Shown here piece after piece: positions 14,432 through 24,848 of a stretch of 31,784 bases of DNA (its first letter is position 1; each line of letters starts with the position of its first letter). The position numbers and the translations under genes are program-made. This DNA comes from RAM1 sp040376925 (GTDB lineage Bacteria > Pseudomonadota > Gammaproteobacteria > Burkholderiales > Burkholderiaceae_C). The stretch is from NCBI GenBank assembly GCA_040376925.1, contig JBEIPU010000023.1, positions 1 to 31,784 of the forward strand, read 5' to 3'. The notes under the pieces are model-generated. The model saw only the letters and a program-made list of their open reading frames with translations, was not told where the DNA came from and searched no databases.

Positions 14432-15949
14432 ATGACAAGCCCCGTACCCGCCAAGGCCGGCCGCCGAGAATGGATCGGCCTGGCCGTGATTGCCCTGCCC
14501 TGCCTGCTGTACGCCATGGACCTCACGGTCCTGAACCTGGCCATTCCGGCCATCACAGCCGACCTCAAGCCCACGGCCGCGCAGATGCTGTGGATCGTGG
14601 ACATCTACGGCTTTCTGGTGGCGGGTTCGCTGATCACCATGGGCACGCTGGGTGACCGCATCGGCCGCAGGCGCCTGCTGATGATCGGCGCCGCGGCGTT
14701 TGGCGCGGCGTCGGTGCTGGCCGCGTTGTCTACCTCGGCCGGGATGCTGATTGCCGCGCGTGCGCTGCTGGGCGTGGCGGGGGCCACGCTGGCGCCTTCC
14801 ACGCTGTCCCTTATCCGCAACATGTTCCATGACCCGCAGGAGCGCACGGTGGCCATTGGCGTGTGGATCGCCAGCTTTTCGGCTGGCGGCGCCATCGGGC
14901 CGTTGCTGGGCGGTGTGGTGCTGGCGTTCTTCACATGGCACGCCGTGTTCCTGCTGGCGGTGCCGGTCATGGTGCTGCTGCTGGTGCTGGCGCCGCTGCT
15001 GTTGCCCGAGTACAAGGACCCGAACCCGGGCCCGCTGGACTTGACCAGCACCGCCCTGTCCATGGGCGCCGTCCTGTCTGTGATCTACGGCATGAAGCAT
15101 GTGGCCGAGCAGGGCCCGTCCTGGCTGGCCGCGGCGGCACTGGCCGCGGGCGCCGCGCTGGGGGCGGTGTTCCTGCGGCGCCAGCGGCGGCTGGCCGATC
15201 CGCTGGTGGACCTGGCGCTGTTTCGCCGGCCAGGCTTCAGCGCGGCGCTGGCCATCAACGTGCTGGGGTTTTTTGCGATGTTTGCATCGTTCCTTTACAT
15301 CGCGCAGTACCTGCAGCTGGTGCTGGGCATGGACCCGCTGACGGCCGGCCTGTGGACGCTGCCTTCGTCGCTGGGGTTCATTGCCGGCTCGTTCATCGTG
15401 CCGCTGGTGGCCAGGCGCCTGGGCACGATGCGCGTGATGGTGGGTGGGCTGGTGCTGTCGGCCATCGGGTTCGTGCTGCTGGGCTTTGTGGGCACCAGCG
15501 ACCTGCCCCTGCTGGTGCTGGGCTCGGTGGTGTTCTCGGTCGGCCTGACGCCGGTGGTCGCGCTGACGACCGATCTGGTGGTCAGCAGCGCGCCACCCGA
15601 GCGCGCGGGCTCGGCCTCGTCGCTGTCAGAAACCAGCTCCGAGCTGGGCGGCGCTCTGGGCATTGCCGTGCTGGGCACCATTGCCGCGGCGGTGTACCGC
15701 GCATCCATGGTCAATGCCATCCCGCCTGGCGCGTCGCAAGCGGTGAGTGAGGCTGCGCGGGGCACGATCGGCGGCGCCATGGCCATGGCCGGGCAGTTAC
15801 AGGGGCCGGCCGGCGCCGAGCTGCTGGGCGCCGCCCGCAGCGCCTATGTGCAGGGCATGCAGGTGAGCACATCGCTCAGCGCGGCCATCATGCTGGCTAC
15901 GGCGGCGCTGGCCATCGTTTTGCTACGTGACCACGCGGGTAAACCCTGA
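14432..15949 (+). CDS. MFS exporter, DHA2 (14-helix) family, SmvA/LfrA-like
   Basis: A 505-residue inner-membrane proton-driven exporter. The acidic residue of helix 1 (D30 in YAMDLTVLNLAIP) and motif A, GTLGDRIGRRR (71-81), are clear. The segment QMLWIVDIYGFLVAGSL resembles SmvA, LfrA and QacA, which export quaternary ammonium and other cationic drugs. About 14 helices can be read, fitting the DHA2 family. GAGAGA lies before the ATG. It starts 79 bases after creA on the same strand. There is no membrane-fusion protein or outer-membrane channel beside it, so it probably works alone. No regulator gene is close. The substrate is inferred only from family resemblance. Confidence 0.9.
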   Translation: MTSPVPAKAGRREWIGLAVIALPCLLYAMDLTVLNLAIPAITADLKPTAAQMLWIVDIYGFLVAGSLITMGTLGDRIGRRRLLMIGAAAFGAASVLAALSTSAGMLIAARALLGVAGATLAPSTLSLIRNMFHDPQERTVAIGVWIASFSAGGAIGPLLGGVVLAFFTWHAVFLLAVPVMVLLLVLAPLLLPEYKDPNPGPLDLTSTALSMGAVLSVIYGMKHVAEQGPSWLAAAALAAGAALGAVFLRRQRRLADPLVDLALFRRPGFSAALAINVLGFFAMFASFLYIAQYLQLVLGMDPLTAGLWTLPSSLGFIAGSFIVPLVARRLGTMRVMVGGLVLSAIGFVLLGFVGTSDLPLLVLGSVVFSVGLTPVVALTTDLVVSSAPPERAGSASSLSETSSELGGALGIAVLGTIAAAVYRASMVNAIPPGASQAVSEAARGTIGGAMAMAGQLQGPAGAELLGAARSAYVQGMQVSTSLSAAIMLATAALAIVLLRDHAGKP

Positions 15950-16024
15950 GAATATTTCTTCCGCCGGCTGTCGATCCGCGCCAGCCTCATCCGTCGTTCA
16001 AGACACAACCCAAGGAGATTTCTG

Positions 16025-16384
16025 ATGGCGATGTACGTCGATGGTTTTCTGATGCCCGTTCCCAAAAGGAATGCGGACGCCTACCGCAAGCTGGCCCGCA
16101 AGGCCGGCAAGGTCTGGATGGAATACGGTGCGCTCAGCTATGTGGAATGCATGGCCGATGACGTCAAGCCAGGCAAATGGACGTCGTTTCCCCAGGCGGT
16201 GAAGCTCAAGCCTGACGAGGTGGTCTGGTTCTCGTGGATCACCTACAAGTCGCGCAAACACCGCGACAGCGTGAACAAGAAGGTCATGGCCGACCCGCGC
16301 ATTGCGGGCATGGACCCCAAGACCATGCCCTTTGACGCCAAACGCATGATCTGGGGCGGGTTTGCGTCCAAGGTCCAGTTCTGA
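16025..16384 (+). CDS. DUF1428 family protein
   Basis: A 119-residue cytoplasmic protein with the typical DUF1428 pattern: MYVDGFLMPVPKRNADAYRK at the start, then WMEYGALSYVECMADDV, EVVWFSWITYKSRKHRDSVN, KVMADPRI and the ending FDAKRMIWGGF. Members have a dimeric alpha-beta barrel fold and no firm function. AAGGAG lies about seven bases before the ATG at 16025; an in-frame ATG two codons later is less well spaced. It is followed 22 bases later by a VOC-family gene and then an MFS gene, so these three probably form an operon. A promoter may lie in the 75-base gap after the upstream MFS gene, but no clear elements were found. Confidence 0.92.
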   Translation: MAMYVDGFLMPVPKRNADAYRKLARKAGKVWMEYGALSYVECMADDVKPGKWTSFPQAVKLKPDEVVWFSWITYKSRKHRDSVNKKVMADPRIAGMDPKTMPFDAKRMIWGGFASKVQF

Positions 16385-16406
16385 TCACTGCACACAGGAG
16401 CACCCC

Positions 16407-16823
16407 ATGAGAGTCCAGCCCTACCTCAACTTCAACGGCCGTGCGGAAGAAGCCCTGGCCTTTTACCAGCAGGCCGTGGATGCCCAGGGCACCTTCCTGA
16501 TGCGCTGCAAGGAAGCGCCCGAGGGCCCGCCCGTCGATGCCGACAAGGCGGACAAGATCCTTCACGCCGAGTTCACCGTCGGCGAATCCACCATCATGTG
16601 CAGCGACGGCTATTGCACCGGTGAAGCCCCCGCGTTCCAGGGCATCACGCTCACCATCGTGGCCGATGACGATGCACAGGCCAAGCGCCGTTTCGAGGCA
16701 CTGCAGGCCGGCGGCGGCACCGTGCAGATGCCGCTGGCCAAGACCTTCTTCGCCTCCAGCTTCGGCATGCTGACCGACCGTTTTGGCGTGAGCTGGATGG
16801 TCATCACCGCGGACCCGCAATGA
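16407..16823 (+). CDS. VOC (PhnB-like glyoxalase/bleomycin-resistance) superfamily protein
   Basis: A 138-residue protein of the PhnB-like branch of the vicinal oxygen chelate superfamily, with two beta-alpha-beta-beta-beta units. Typical features are the start VQPYLNFNGRAEEALAFYQQ, the centre ILHAEFTVGESTIMCSD and the end FFASSFGMLTDRFGVSWMV, close to the pattern of proteins often mislabelled 3-demethylubiquinone methyltransferase. AGGAG is positioned eight bases upstream of the ATG at 16407; an upstream in-frame start would overlap the DUF1428 gene and lacks a site. The stop overlaps the next MFS start as ATGA. Some relatives bind toxic small molecules; the adjoining exporter would fit a resistance role, but that is inference. 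Confidence 0.88.
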   Translation: MRVQPYLNFNGRAEEALAFYQQAVDAQGTFLMRCKEAPEGPPVDADKADKILHAEFTVGESTIMCSDGYCTGEAPAFQGITLTIVADDDAQAKRRFEALQAGGGTVQMPLAKTFFASSFGMLTDRFGVSWMVITADPQ

Positions 16824-18253
16824 CGCCGGCGGCACCCGCCCGCCAGCGCTGGCTGGCCCTGATGGTGCTGTGCCTGGGCGTGCTGATGATCGTGCTGGAC
16901 ACGACCATCGTGAACGTCGCCCTGCCCTCCATCCGCGAGGACCTGCGCTTTACCGAGACCTCGCTCGTGTGGGTGGTCAATGCCTACATGCTGACCTTTG
17001 GCGGCTTCCTGCTGCTGGGCGGGCGCCTGGGCGACCTGTGGGGCCACCGGCGTGTGTTCCTGGGCGGCATTGTGCTGTTCACCATCGCGTCGCTGGCCTG
17101 TGGCGTGGCCGGCTCCCAGGCGGTGCTGATCGCCGCGCGCGCGGTGCAGGGGCTGGGCGGTGCCGTGGTGTCGGCGGTGGCGCTGTCGCTCATCATGAAT
17201 CTGTTCACCGAACCGGGTGAGCGCGCCAGGGCCATGGGGGTGTACGGCTTTGTGTGCGCGGGCGGCGGCAGCATCGGCGTGCTGCTGGGCGGGCTGCTGA
17301 CCAGCGCGCTCAGCTGGCACTGGATCTTCCTGGTGAACCTGCCGATTGGCGTGGCCGTGTATGCCCTGTGCCTGCGCCTGATTGCGCCGGGCCAGGGCAT
17401 CACGGGCCAGAAGCTGGACGTGGCCGGTGCGGTGACGGTCACGCTGTCGTTGATGCTGGCGGTGTATGGCGTGGTCAACGGCAACGAGGCCGGCTGGATG
17501 TCCGCGCAGACGCTGGGCCTGCTGGGCGTGGCCGCGCTGCTGATGGTGGCTTTCATCACCATCGAGGCGCGCGTGGCGGCGCCGCTCATGCCGCTGTCGC
17601 TGTTTCGCCTGCGAAATGTGGCCACGGCCAACGTGGTGGGTGTGCTGTGGGCAGCGGCCATGTTTGCCTGGTTTTTCATCTCGGCGCTATACCTGCAACT
17701 GGTGCTGGGCTACAGCGCCATGCAGGTGGGGCTGGCGTTTTTGCCCGCCAACCTGATCATGGCGGCGTTTTCGCTGGGGCTGTCGGCCAGGATCGTGATG
17801 CGTTTTGGCATCCGCGGGCCGCTGGCGGCGGGCCTGTTGATGGCGGCGGTGGGCCTGGCCCTGTTTGCGCGCGCGCCGGTCCAGGGCCAGTTTGTGCTGG
17901 ACGTGCTGCCCGGCATGCTGCTGCTGGGCCTGGGTGCGGGCATTGCGTTCAACCCGCTGCTGCTGGCCGCCATGAGCGACGTGGACCCGTCCGATTCAGG
18001 CCTGGCGTCCGGCGTGGTCAATACCGCGTTCATGATGGGCGGCGCGCTCGGCCTGGCGGTGCTGGCCAGCGTGGCGGCGGCGCGCACCACCGCCCTGCTG
18101 GATGCAGGCGCTGCACAGGCCGCGGCGCTGAACGGCGGCTACCAGCTGGCGTTTGTCATCGGCGCCCTCTTCGCGGCGGTGGCCGGCGTGCTGGGTGGCG
18201 TGTTCATGCGCACCGGTGCCATGGCGCCCGGCACGGCCGCAACGGCGCACTGA
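16820..18253 (+). CDS. MFS exporter, DHA2 (EmrB/QacA-like) family
   Basis: A 477-residue inner-membrane exporter of the 14-helix drug:H+ antiporter family. The helix-1 motif LDTTIVNVALPSI (from residue 26) and motif A, GGRLGDLWGHRRVF (67-80), are textbook for EmrB/QacA relatives. Its start overlaps the stop of the VOC gene by four bases, showing coupled translation. It differs clearly in sequence from the other DHA2 exporter 0.9 kb upstream, so the two are not a recent duplicate pair. No EmrA-type adaptor is nearby, so it likely acts without a periplasmic partner. Its cargo cannot be told from sequence. After the stop, two copies of TGAATGGCC and a small hairpin are seen. Confidence 0.9.
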   Translation: MTPAAPARQRWLALMVLCLGVLMIVLDTTIVNVALPSIREDLRFTETSLVWVVNAYMLTFGGFLLLGGRLGDLWGHRRVFLGGIVLFTIASLACGVAGSQAVLIAARAVQGLGGAVVSAVALSLIMNLFTEPGERARAMGVYGFVCAGGGSIGVLLGGLLTSALSWHWIFLVNLPIGVAVYALCLRLIAPGQGITGQKLDVAGAVTVTLSLMLAVYGVVNGNEAGWMSAQTLGLLGVAALLMVAFITIEARVAAPLMPLSLFRLRNVATANVVGVLWAAAMFAWFFISALYLQLVLGYSAMQVGLAFLPANLIMAAFSLGLSARIVMRFGIRGPLAAGLLMAAVGLALFARAPVQGQFVLDVLPGMLLLGLGAGIAFNPLLLAAMSDVDPSDSGLASGVVNTAFMMGGALGLAVLASVAAARTTALLDAGAAQAAALNGGYQLAFVIGALFAAVAGVLGGVFMRTGAMAPGTAATAH

Positions 18254-18279
18254 ATGGCCCATTGAATGGCCTGCGGCCA
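18251..18279 (+). repeat. Direct repeat and small hairpin after the second MFS gene
   Basis: TGAATGGCC occurs twice (18251-18259 and 18263-18271), the first including the MFS stop codon. The second copy runs into TGGCC-TGC-GGCCA (18267-18279), a 5-bp stem with a 3-base loop. No T run follows, so terminator function is doubtful. The rest of the gap up to 18353 holds only a weak TAAATT at 18322-18327 as a possible -10 element for the next gene. Confidence 0.3.
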
Positions 18280-18353
18280 GCAGGTGTCCGCCAGGCAACA
18301 GCCCGGCGGTGGCAGATCGCGTAAATTGGCCGGGCGTTCAACCGCCTAAACCC

Positions 18354-19886
18354 ATGACATCGCCTTCAGCCCCACCGCCGTTTCAGGCCATTGCCGACCT
18401 CGTTCACCAGCACGCCAAAGCACGGCCCGGGCAAACCGCGCTGGTGCAAGGCGATCGCCGGGTCACCTGGGGTCAGCTGGATGCCGTGGCCGACCGGGTC
18501 GCTGCGTCGCTGCAGCGCGACGGCATCCAGCCGCAGCAGGCCATTGCCATTTGTGCGGCCAACTCGCTCGAATACGTTGCGGTGTTCCTGGGCGCGCTGC
18601 GTGCGGGGGTGGCCGTGGCGCCGCTGGCGATCCAGTCGCAGCCCGCACAACTGGCCGCCATGGTGGCCGACAGCGGCGCGCGCCTGCTCTTCGTGGATGG
18701 CAGCGTGCCTGCGTTTGCCACGGCGGCCCGGCGCATCGCGATGGACGGCGCGACGGCGCCGTCGCTTGAGCAATGGCTGGTGCCCGCCGGCACCCGCCCC
18801 AAGGCGGTGAAGGCGCAGCCCGGCTGGGCCTTCAACATCATCTATTCCTCGGGCACCACGGGCACCCCCAAGGGCATCGTTCAACCGCACGCCATGCGCT
18901 GGGCCCATGTGGCGCGCGCCGACAACTATGGTTACGGTCCCGACAGTGTGACGCTGCTGGCCACGTCGCTGTGCTCCAACACCACGCTGGTGTGCTTCTT
19001 TCCCGCCATTGCCAAAGGCGGCACGGTGGTGCTGCCGCCGCCGAAGTTTGATGCGCGCACCTGGCTGGCGCTGGCCGAAAAAGAGCGTGCCACCCACACC
19101 ATGCTGGTGCCGGTGCAGTACCAGCGCATCATGGCGCTGGCGGAATTTGATGACTTCAACCTGTCGTCGTTTGTGATGAAGTTCTGCACCAGTGCGCCGT
19201 TCCATGCTGCGCTGAAAGCGGACATTCTGCAGCGTTGGCCCGGTGGGCTGGTGGAGTTCTATGGCATGACCGAAGGCGGCGGCACCTGCATCCTGGAGGC
19301 GCACAACTTCCCCGACAAGCTGCATACGGTAGGCAAGCCGGGCGAGGGCCACGACATGCGCGTGCTGGACGACGACGGCAGCGAGCTGCCTGCGGGCTCG
19401 GTGGGCGAAGTGGTGGGCCGTTCGCCCGCGGCCATGATGACGGCGTACCACAACCAGCCCGGAAAGACGCGCGACGCCGAGTGGTACGACGCGCAGGGCA
19501 ACCGCTATATCCGCACCGGCGACGTGGGCCGCTTTGACGCGCAGGGCTTCCTGACGCTGATGGACCGGCGCAAGGACATGGTGATCAGCGGCGGCTTCAA
19601 CATCTACCCCAGCGACCTGGAGGCGGTGCTGCGCCAGCACCCGGGGGTGGCCGACGCAGCCGTGATCGGCGTGCCGTCCGAAGAATGGGGGGAGTCACCC
19701 GCGGCCTATGTGGTGGCGAAAGCCGGTGCAGCGGATTCGCCAGAGAGCATTCGGCAGTGGGCGAGTGCGCAGCTGGGCAAAACCCAGCGTCTGGCCAGTG
19801 TGCGATTCATCAACGAACTGCCGCGCAGCGAGATCGGCAAGGTGCTCAAGCGCGAACTGCGCGAGCGTTGGGCCAGCGGCCACTGA
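18354..19886 (+). CDS. Acyl-CoA synthetase / AMP-dependent ligase, unknown substrate
   Basis: A 510-residue enzyme of the ANL superfamily, which activates a carboxylic acid with ATP and joins it to CoA. Core motifs are complete: P-loop IIYSSGTTGTPKG (162-174), YGMTEGGG (303-310), TGD (388-390), the hinge region DRRKDMVISGGFNIYPSD (404-421) and the C-terminal lysine K496 in EIGKVLKRE. The hinge and length resemble medium/long-chain fatty acyl- or aryl-CoA ligases. The frame is open from 18153 but that part lies over the MFS gene; ATG 18354 (MTSPSAPPPFQAIADLV) gives the normal family N-terminus. No good Shine-Dalgarno precedes it. It stands alone with no beta-oxidation or aromatic-ring genes beside it, so the acid substrate is unknown. 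Confidence 0.9.
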   Translation: MTSPSAPPPFQAIADLVHQHAKARPGQTALVQGDRRVTWGQLDAVADRVAASLQRDGIQPQQAIAICAANSLEYVAVFLGALRAGVAVAPLAIQSQPAQLAAMVADSGARLLFVDGSVPAFATAARRIAMDGATAPSLEQWLVPAGTRPKAVKAQPGWAFNIIYSSGTTGTPKGIVQPHAMRWAHVARADNYGYGPDSVTLLATSLCSNTTLVCFFPAIAKGGTVVLPPPKFDARTWLALAEKERATHTMLVPVQYQRIMALAEFDDFNLSSFVMKFCTSAPFHAALKADILQRWPGGLVEFYGMTEGGGTCILEAHNFPDKLHTVGKPGEGHDMRVLDDDGSELPAGSVGEVVGRSPAAMMTAYHNQPGKTRDAEWYDAQGNRYIRTGDVGRFDAQGFLTLMDRRKDMVISGGFNIYPSDLEAVLRQHPGVADAAVIGVPSEEWGESPAAYVVAKAGAADSPESIRQWASAQLGKTQRLASVRFINELPRSEIGKVLKRELRERWASGH

Positions 19887-19962
19887 CAGCGCGACCCGTC
19901 AGGCCGGCCGGCCCTGCCGCAGGATATCCGTCCGGCCACTGCGTGCCCGGGGAACCCTGCTT

Positions 19963-20268
19963 CTACGGACGCGGCTCCTTGACCTCCACATCGGTCACAT
20001 CGGCGATCTCGCGGCGCCTCGCAGGTTCCGGGGGGCCCGGGTCGTTCACTGGCTTGGCCGGTGCACCCCGGTACATGCGGTTGAACCCCCCGCGTGGATC
20101 GACCCGCATGACAAAGGGCGTCACAGGCTGACCCGTCAGGCGCGCCCACAGCATGCGCAGGCCCCAGAACGCCAGCAACACCAACACAGCCAGCGCCAGG
20201 CTGGCCGCGAACAGAAGCCCTGCAACCAGCAAAACCAGGCGCAGGATGAAGCGAAAGACGGTATCCAT
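19963..20268 (-). CDS. Small conserved-type membrane protein, unknown function
   Basis: A 101-residue protein whose first 45 residues (MDTVFRFILRLVLLVAGLLF, then AASLALAVLVLLAFWGLRML) form one long or two short membrane helices. The rest is soluble: a basic patch (WARLTGQPV), then RVDPRGGFNRMYRG and a Pro/Glu-rich tail ending in DVTDVEVKEPRP. The frame is open to 20355, but the extra part runs through the dispersed repeat at 20319-20354, so the ATG at 20268 is preferred. It lies 96 bases after clpB on the same strand and converges with the acyl-CoA synthetase. The family was not recognised. Read-through from clpB would make it stress-inducible, which is inference. Confidence 0.65.
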   Translation of the reverse strand: MDTVFRFILRLVLLVAGLLFAASLALAVLVLLAFWGLRMLWARLTGQPVTPFVMRVDPRGGFNRMYRGAPAKPVNDPGPPEPARRREIADVTDVEVKEPRP

Positions 20269-20318
20269 CAAGCTGATGCTACAGCCAGTCGCCGCCGGGC
20301 CGCCCCAAGGCGACTGCG

Positions 20319-20354
20319 GCCCCCTCGGGGGGCAGCGCAGTACACGAAGTGACA
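20319..20354 (-). repeat. Dispersed intergenic repeat, copy A
   Basis: Read on the minus strand, 36 bases here match the plus strand at 26431-26466 at 33 of 36 positions, with the three mismatches in the middle. The element begins TGTCACTTCGTGTACT and ends TGCCCCCCGAGGGGGC, which contains a C/G-rich hairpin. It lies between clpB and the small membrane-protein gene. Such elements are common between genes in Comamonadaceae; the role is unknown. Confidence 0.8.
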
Positions 20355-20364
20355 AGCGTGGGGG

Positions 20365-22962
<2,598 letters not shown>

Positions 22963-22970
22963 GGCGGTCA

Positions 22971-22997
22971 GCTTGGGGTTATCCACAGGTTTTCAAG
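22971..22997 (-). promoter_or_regulatory. Sigma-32 (heat-shock) type promoter for clpB
   Basis: On the minus strand CTTGAAA (22997-22991) matches the sigma-32 -35 consensus exactly. After a 12-base spacer, CCCCAAGC (22978-22971) resembles the CCCCATnT -10 element. The -10 ends eight bases before the clpB ATG, so transcription would begin at or just before the start codon, giving a leaderless or nearly leaderless message. ClpB is a known heat-shock regulon member in proteobacteria. Confidence 0.5.
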
Positions 22998-23034
22998 GGC
23001 CACTTTGACATACCGCCGCCGCGCGGGGGCTGAC

Positions 23035-23040
23035 TAGAAT
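23035..23040 (+). promoter_or_regulatory. Possible -10 element close to the start of the 23048 gene
   Basis: TAGAAT is a good sigma-70 -10 hexamer, seven bases before the ATG at 23048. A TTGACA is present at 23005-23010 but is 24 bases away, too far for a standard pair. If TAGAAT is used, the transcript would start almost at the ATG. Confidence 0.3.
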
Positions 23041-23047
23041 CAAGTCC

Positions 23048-23602
23048 ATGAAAGTTCACCAGCTGTCGGTCACCTACCTGCGCGAGCAGGACCGCCTGCT
23101 CGTACGCATCAACACCAGCGACGCCGAGGAACTGCGCCTGTGGTTCACGCGCCGGCTCATGCTGGAGCTGTGGCCCATGATGCACAAGGTGCTGACGGAC
23201 CAGCTCGTGAGCCTGGAGTCCAGCGTCACATCGGGCCTGGCCGCCGACGAAGACATGAAACAGATGCTGGCTGACTTTCGCAAGCAGGAGTTCCTGCAGG
23301 AAGCGGACTTTGACACCCCTTACAACGAGCAGCAGGCCAGGCTGCCGCTGGGCGAGGAGCCGCTGCTGGTGACCGACCTGACCATCACCCATCTGGCGGG
23401 CAGCATGGTGGCGCTGGAGTTCCATGAGAACCCGCCTGGCGCAGACAGCCCGCGCAGCTTTCGCCTGGAGCTGGACCCTCCTCTGATGCAGGGCTTTGTG
23501 CACCTGGTGGACCAGGCACTGACGCAGGCCAGCTGGAGCCTGCCGCCGCGCCAGCGTGACGTGGCGGCAGAGCCGGCCGGCAAGCCACGCTACCTCAATT
23601 GA
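23048..23602 (+). CDS. Conserved-type hypothetical protein, 184 residues
   Basis: A cytoplasmic protein with no signal peptide or membrane helix and not assigned to a named family. The N-terminal region (MKVHQLSVTYLREQDRLLVR, INTSDAEELRLWFTRRLMLE) looks like a beta hairpin followed by an amphipathic helix. A central acidic stretch (LAADEDMKQMLADFRKQEFL) is followed by LVTDLTITHLAGSMVALEF, beta-rich, and a final helix (LMQGFVHLVDQALTQASW). It is divergent from clpB with an 85-base gap. No Shine-Dalgarno is visible, and a -10-like box lies just before the ATG. Its stop overlaps the stop of the convergent monooxygenase: the palindrome TCAATTGA carries both stop codons. Codon use matches its neighbours. 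The clpB neighbour might suggest a stress role, but this is a guess. Confidence 0.8.
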   Translation: MKVHQLSVTYLREQDRLLVRINTSDAEELRLWFTRRLMLELWPMMHKVLTDQLVSLESSVTSGLAADEDMKQMLADFRKQEFLQEADFDTPYNEQQARLPLGEEPLLVTDLTITHLAGSMVALEFHENPPGADSPRSFRLELDPPLMQGFVHLVDQALTQASWSLPPRQRDVAAEPAGKPRYLN

Positions 23603-24848
23603 CCTGCCGCACCGCGTCCAGCGAAAAACCGGCGATCTGCTTGTAGTTGTCCGAGATCTGGCGCAGCTCGTCCTGGCTGATCAAATCGTCGATGTGCCTG
23701 AACGGCTTGCCGCCGGACAGTTCGTCCACCTTGATGTTGATGAAATCCGGCGGCACCGAGCGGTTGGTCTGCACAATCCGCGCGGTGACCGGCAGGCGCT
23801 GCGCTTCATAGGCCTGCAGTGCCGTGCGGGCATCGGCCCCCGGGCTCAGGCGGGCCAGTTCGTCGGCCAGGGTGCGCCCATCGATCAGCGCCTGGGCCGA
23901 GCCGTTGCTGCCGCGCGGGTACATCGGGTGCGCCGCGTCGCCCAGCAGTGTGACGCAGCCAAAGGTCCATTGCGCCACCGGATCGCGGTCCACCATCGGG
24001 TACTCCAGGATCTGGTCGGCGCCCCGGATCAGCGCGGGCACATCCAGCCAGTCAAAACGCCAGCCGGCAAAAATGTCGATGAAGTCGTCCACCCGGCCGC
24101 CCTGGTTCCAGTCGTTCATGCTGGCGTCGGGCCGCTGGATTTCGGCCACCCAGTTGATCAGCTGCAGGCCGCCGGGGTCAACGCTGTCCACAATGGGGTA
24201 GATCACCATCTTGCCGGTGTCGATGGAGCCGATGCGCAGGTACGACTTGCCCGACAGGATGGGTTTGTGCCGGGTGACGCCCCGCCACGTATTGATGCCC
24301 GCAAAGGCCACCTGCTCGTGCGGGTAGAACTGCCTGCGCACGGTGGAGTTCACGCCGTCGCACGCCACGACCACATCCGCCTGCACCGGCGGCAATGGCG
24401 ATGCGTCCGACTGGCGCGCGAAATGCACCGTGGCACCGGCCTCGCCCTGCTCCACGCGCAGGCAGCGGTGGTCGGTATGCACATGCTGCGGCCCCAGGCG
24501 GACCAGCGCCGCGTCGTACATCACCCGGTGCAGCTTGCCGCGGTGGATGCCGACCTCGGGCAGCGCATAGCCTGCGTGCCGCCCGCGCGGCTCACGGTAG
24601 ATGAACTGGCCGTAGCGGTTGAAGAACACGCTTTCCAGGTTCTCGATGCCCGCCGCCTCCAGCGCGGGCTGAAGGCCCAGCGCGGCCAGCTCGCGCATGG
24701 CGTGCGGCAGCAGCGTGATGCCCACGCCGATCTCGCGCACCTCGGGCACGCTCTCGTACACGTCACACGGCAGGCCGCGCGCATGCAAAGCCAGGGCCAG
24801 CCCCAGGCCGCCGATACCGCCGCCTACGATGGCAATTTTCATGGTCAT
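23595..24848 (-). CDS. FAD-dependent aromatic monooxygenase (PHBH-fold, PhzS-like)
   Basis: A roughly 417-residue flavoprotein hydroxylase that would use NAD(P)H and O2 to hydroxylate an aromatic substrate. It has the dinucleotide fold VGGGIGGLG (8-16), the DG motif CDGVNSTVRR (163-172) and the GD motif LGDAAHPMYPRGSNG (302-316), the last resembling PhzS and related enzymes. The ATG at 24848 overlaps the stop of the upstream Bug-type gene (ATGA), arguing for coupling; an ATG two codons later (24842, MKIAIVGGG) is also possible. Gene order, with a solute-binding protein ahead and a divergent MarR regulator, suggests a small catabolic unit for an aromatic acid or a heteroaromatic. The exact substrate cannot be read from the sequence. 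The gene ends in an 8-base overlap with the convergent 23048 gene. Confidence 0.88.
   Translation of the reverse strand: MTMKIAIVGGGIGGLGLALALHARGLPCDVYESVPEVREIGVGITLLPHAMRELAALGLQPALEAAGIENLESVFFNRYGQFIYREPRGRHAGYALPEVGIHRGKLHRVMYDAALVRLGPQHVHTDHRCLRVEQGEAGATVHFARQSDASPLPPVQADVVVACDGVNSTVRRQFYPHEQVAFAGINTWRGVTRHKPILSGKSYLRIGSIDTGKMVIYPIVDSVDPGGLQLINWVAEIQRPDASMNDWNQGGRVDDFIDIFAGWRFDWLDVPALIRGADQILEYPMVDRDPVAQWTFGCVTLLGDAAHPMYPRGSNGSAQALIDGRTLADELARLSPGADARTALQAYEAQRLPVTARIVQTNRSVPPDFINIKVDELSGGKPFRHIDDLISQDELRQISDNYKQIAGFSLDAVRQVN

Noticed and set aside
13696..14604. Minus-strand frame of 302 codons opposite creA
   Set aside because: creA is strongly supported by family motifs and a good ribosome site; this frame also covers the divergent promoter gap and lacks any domain.
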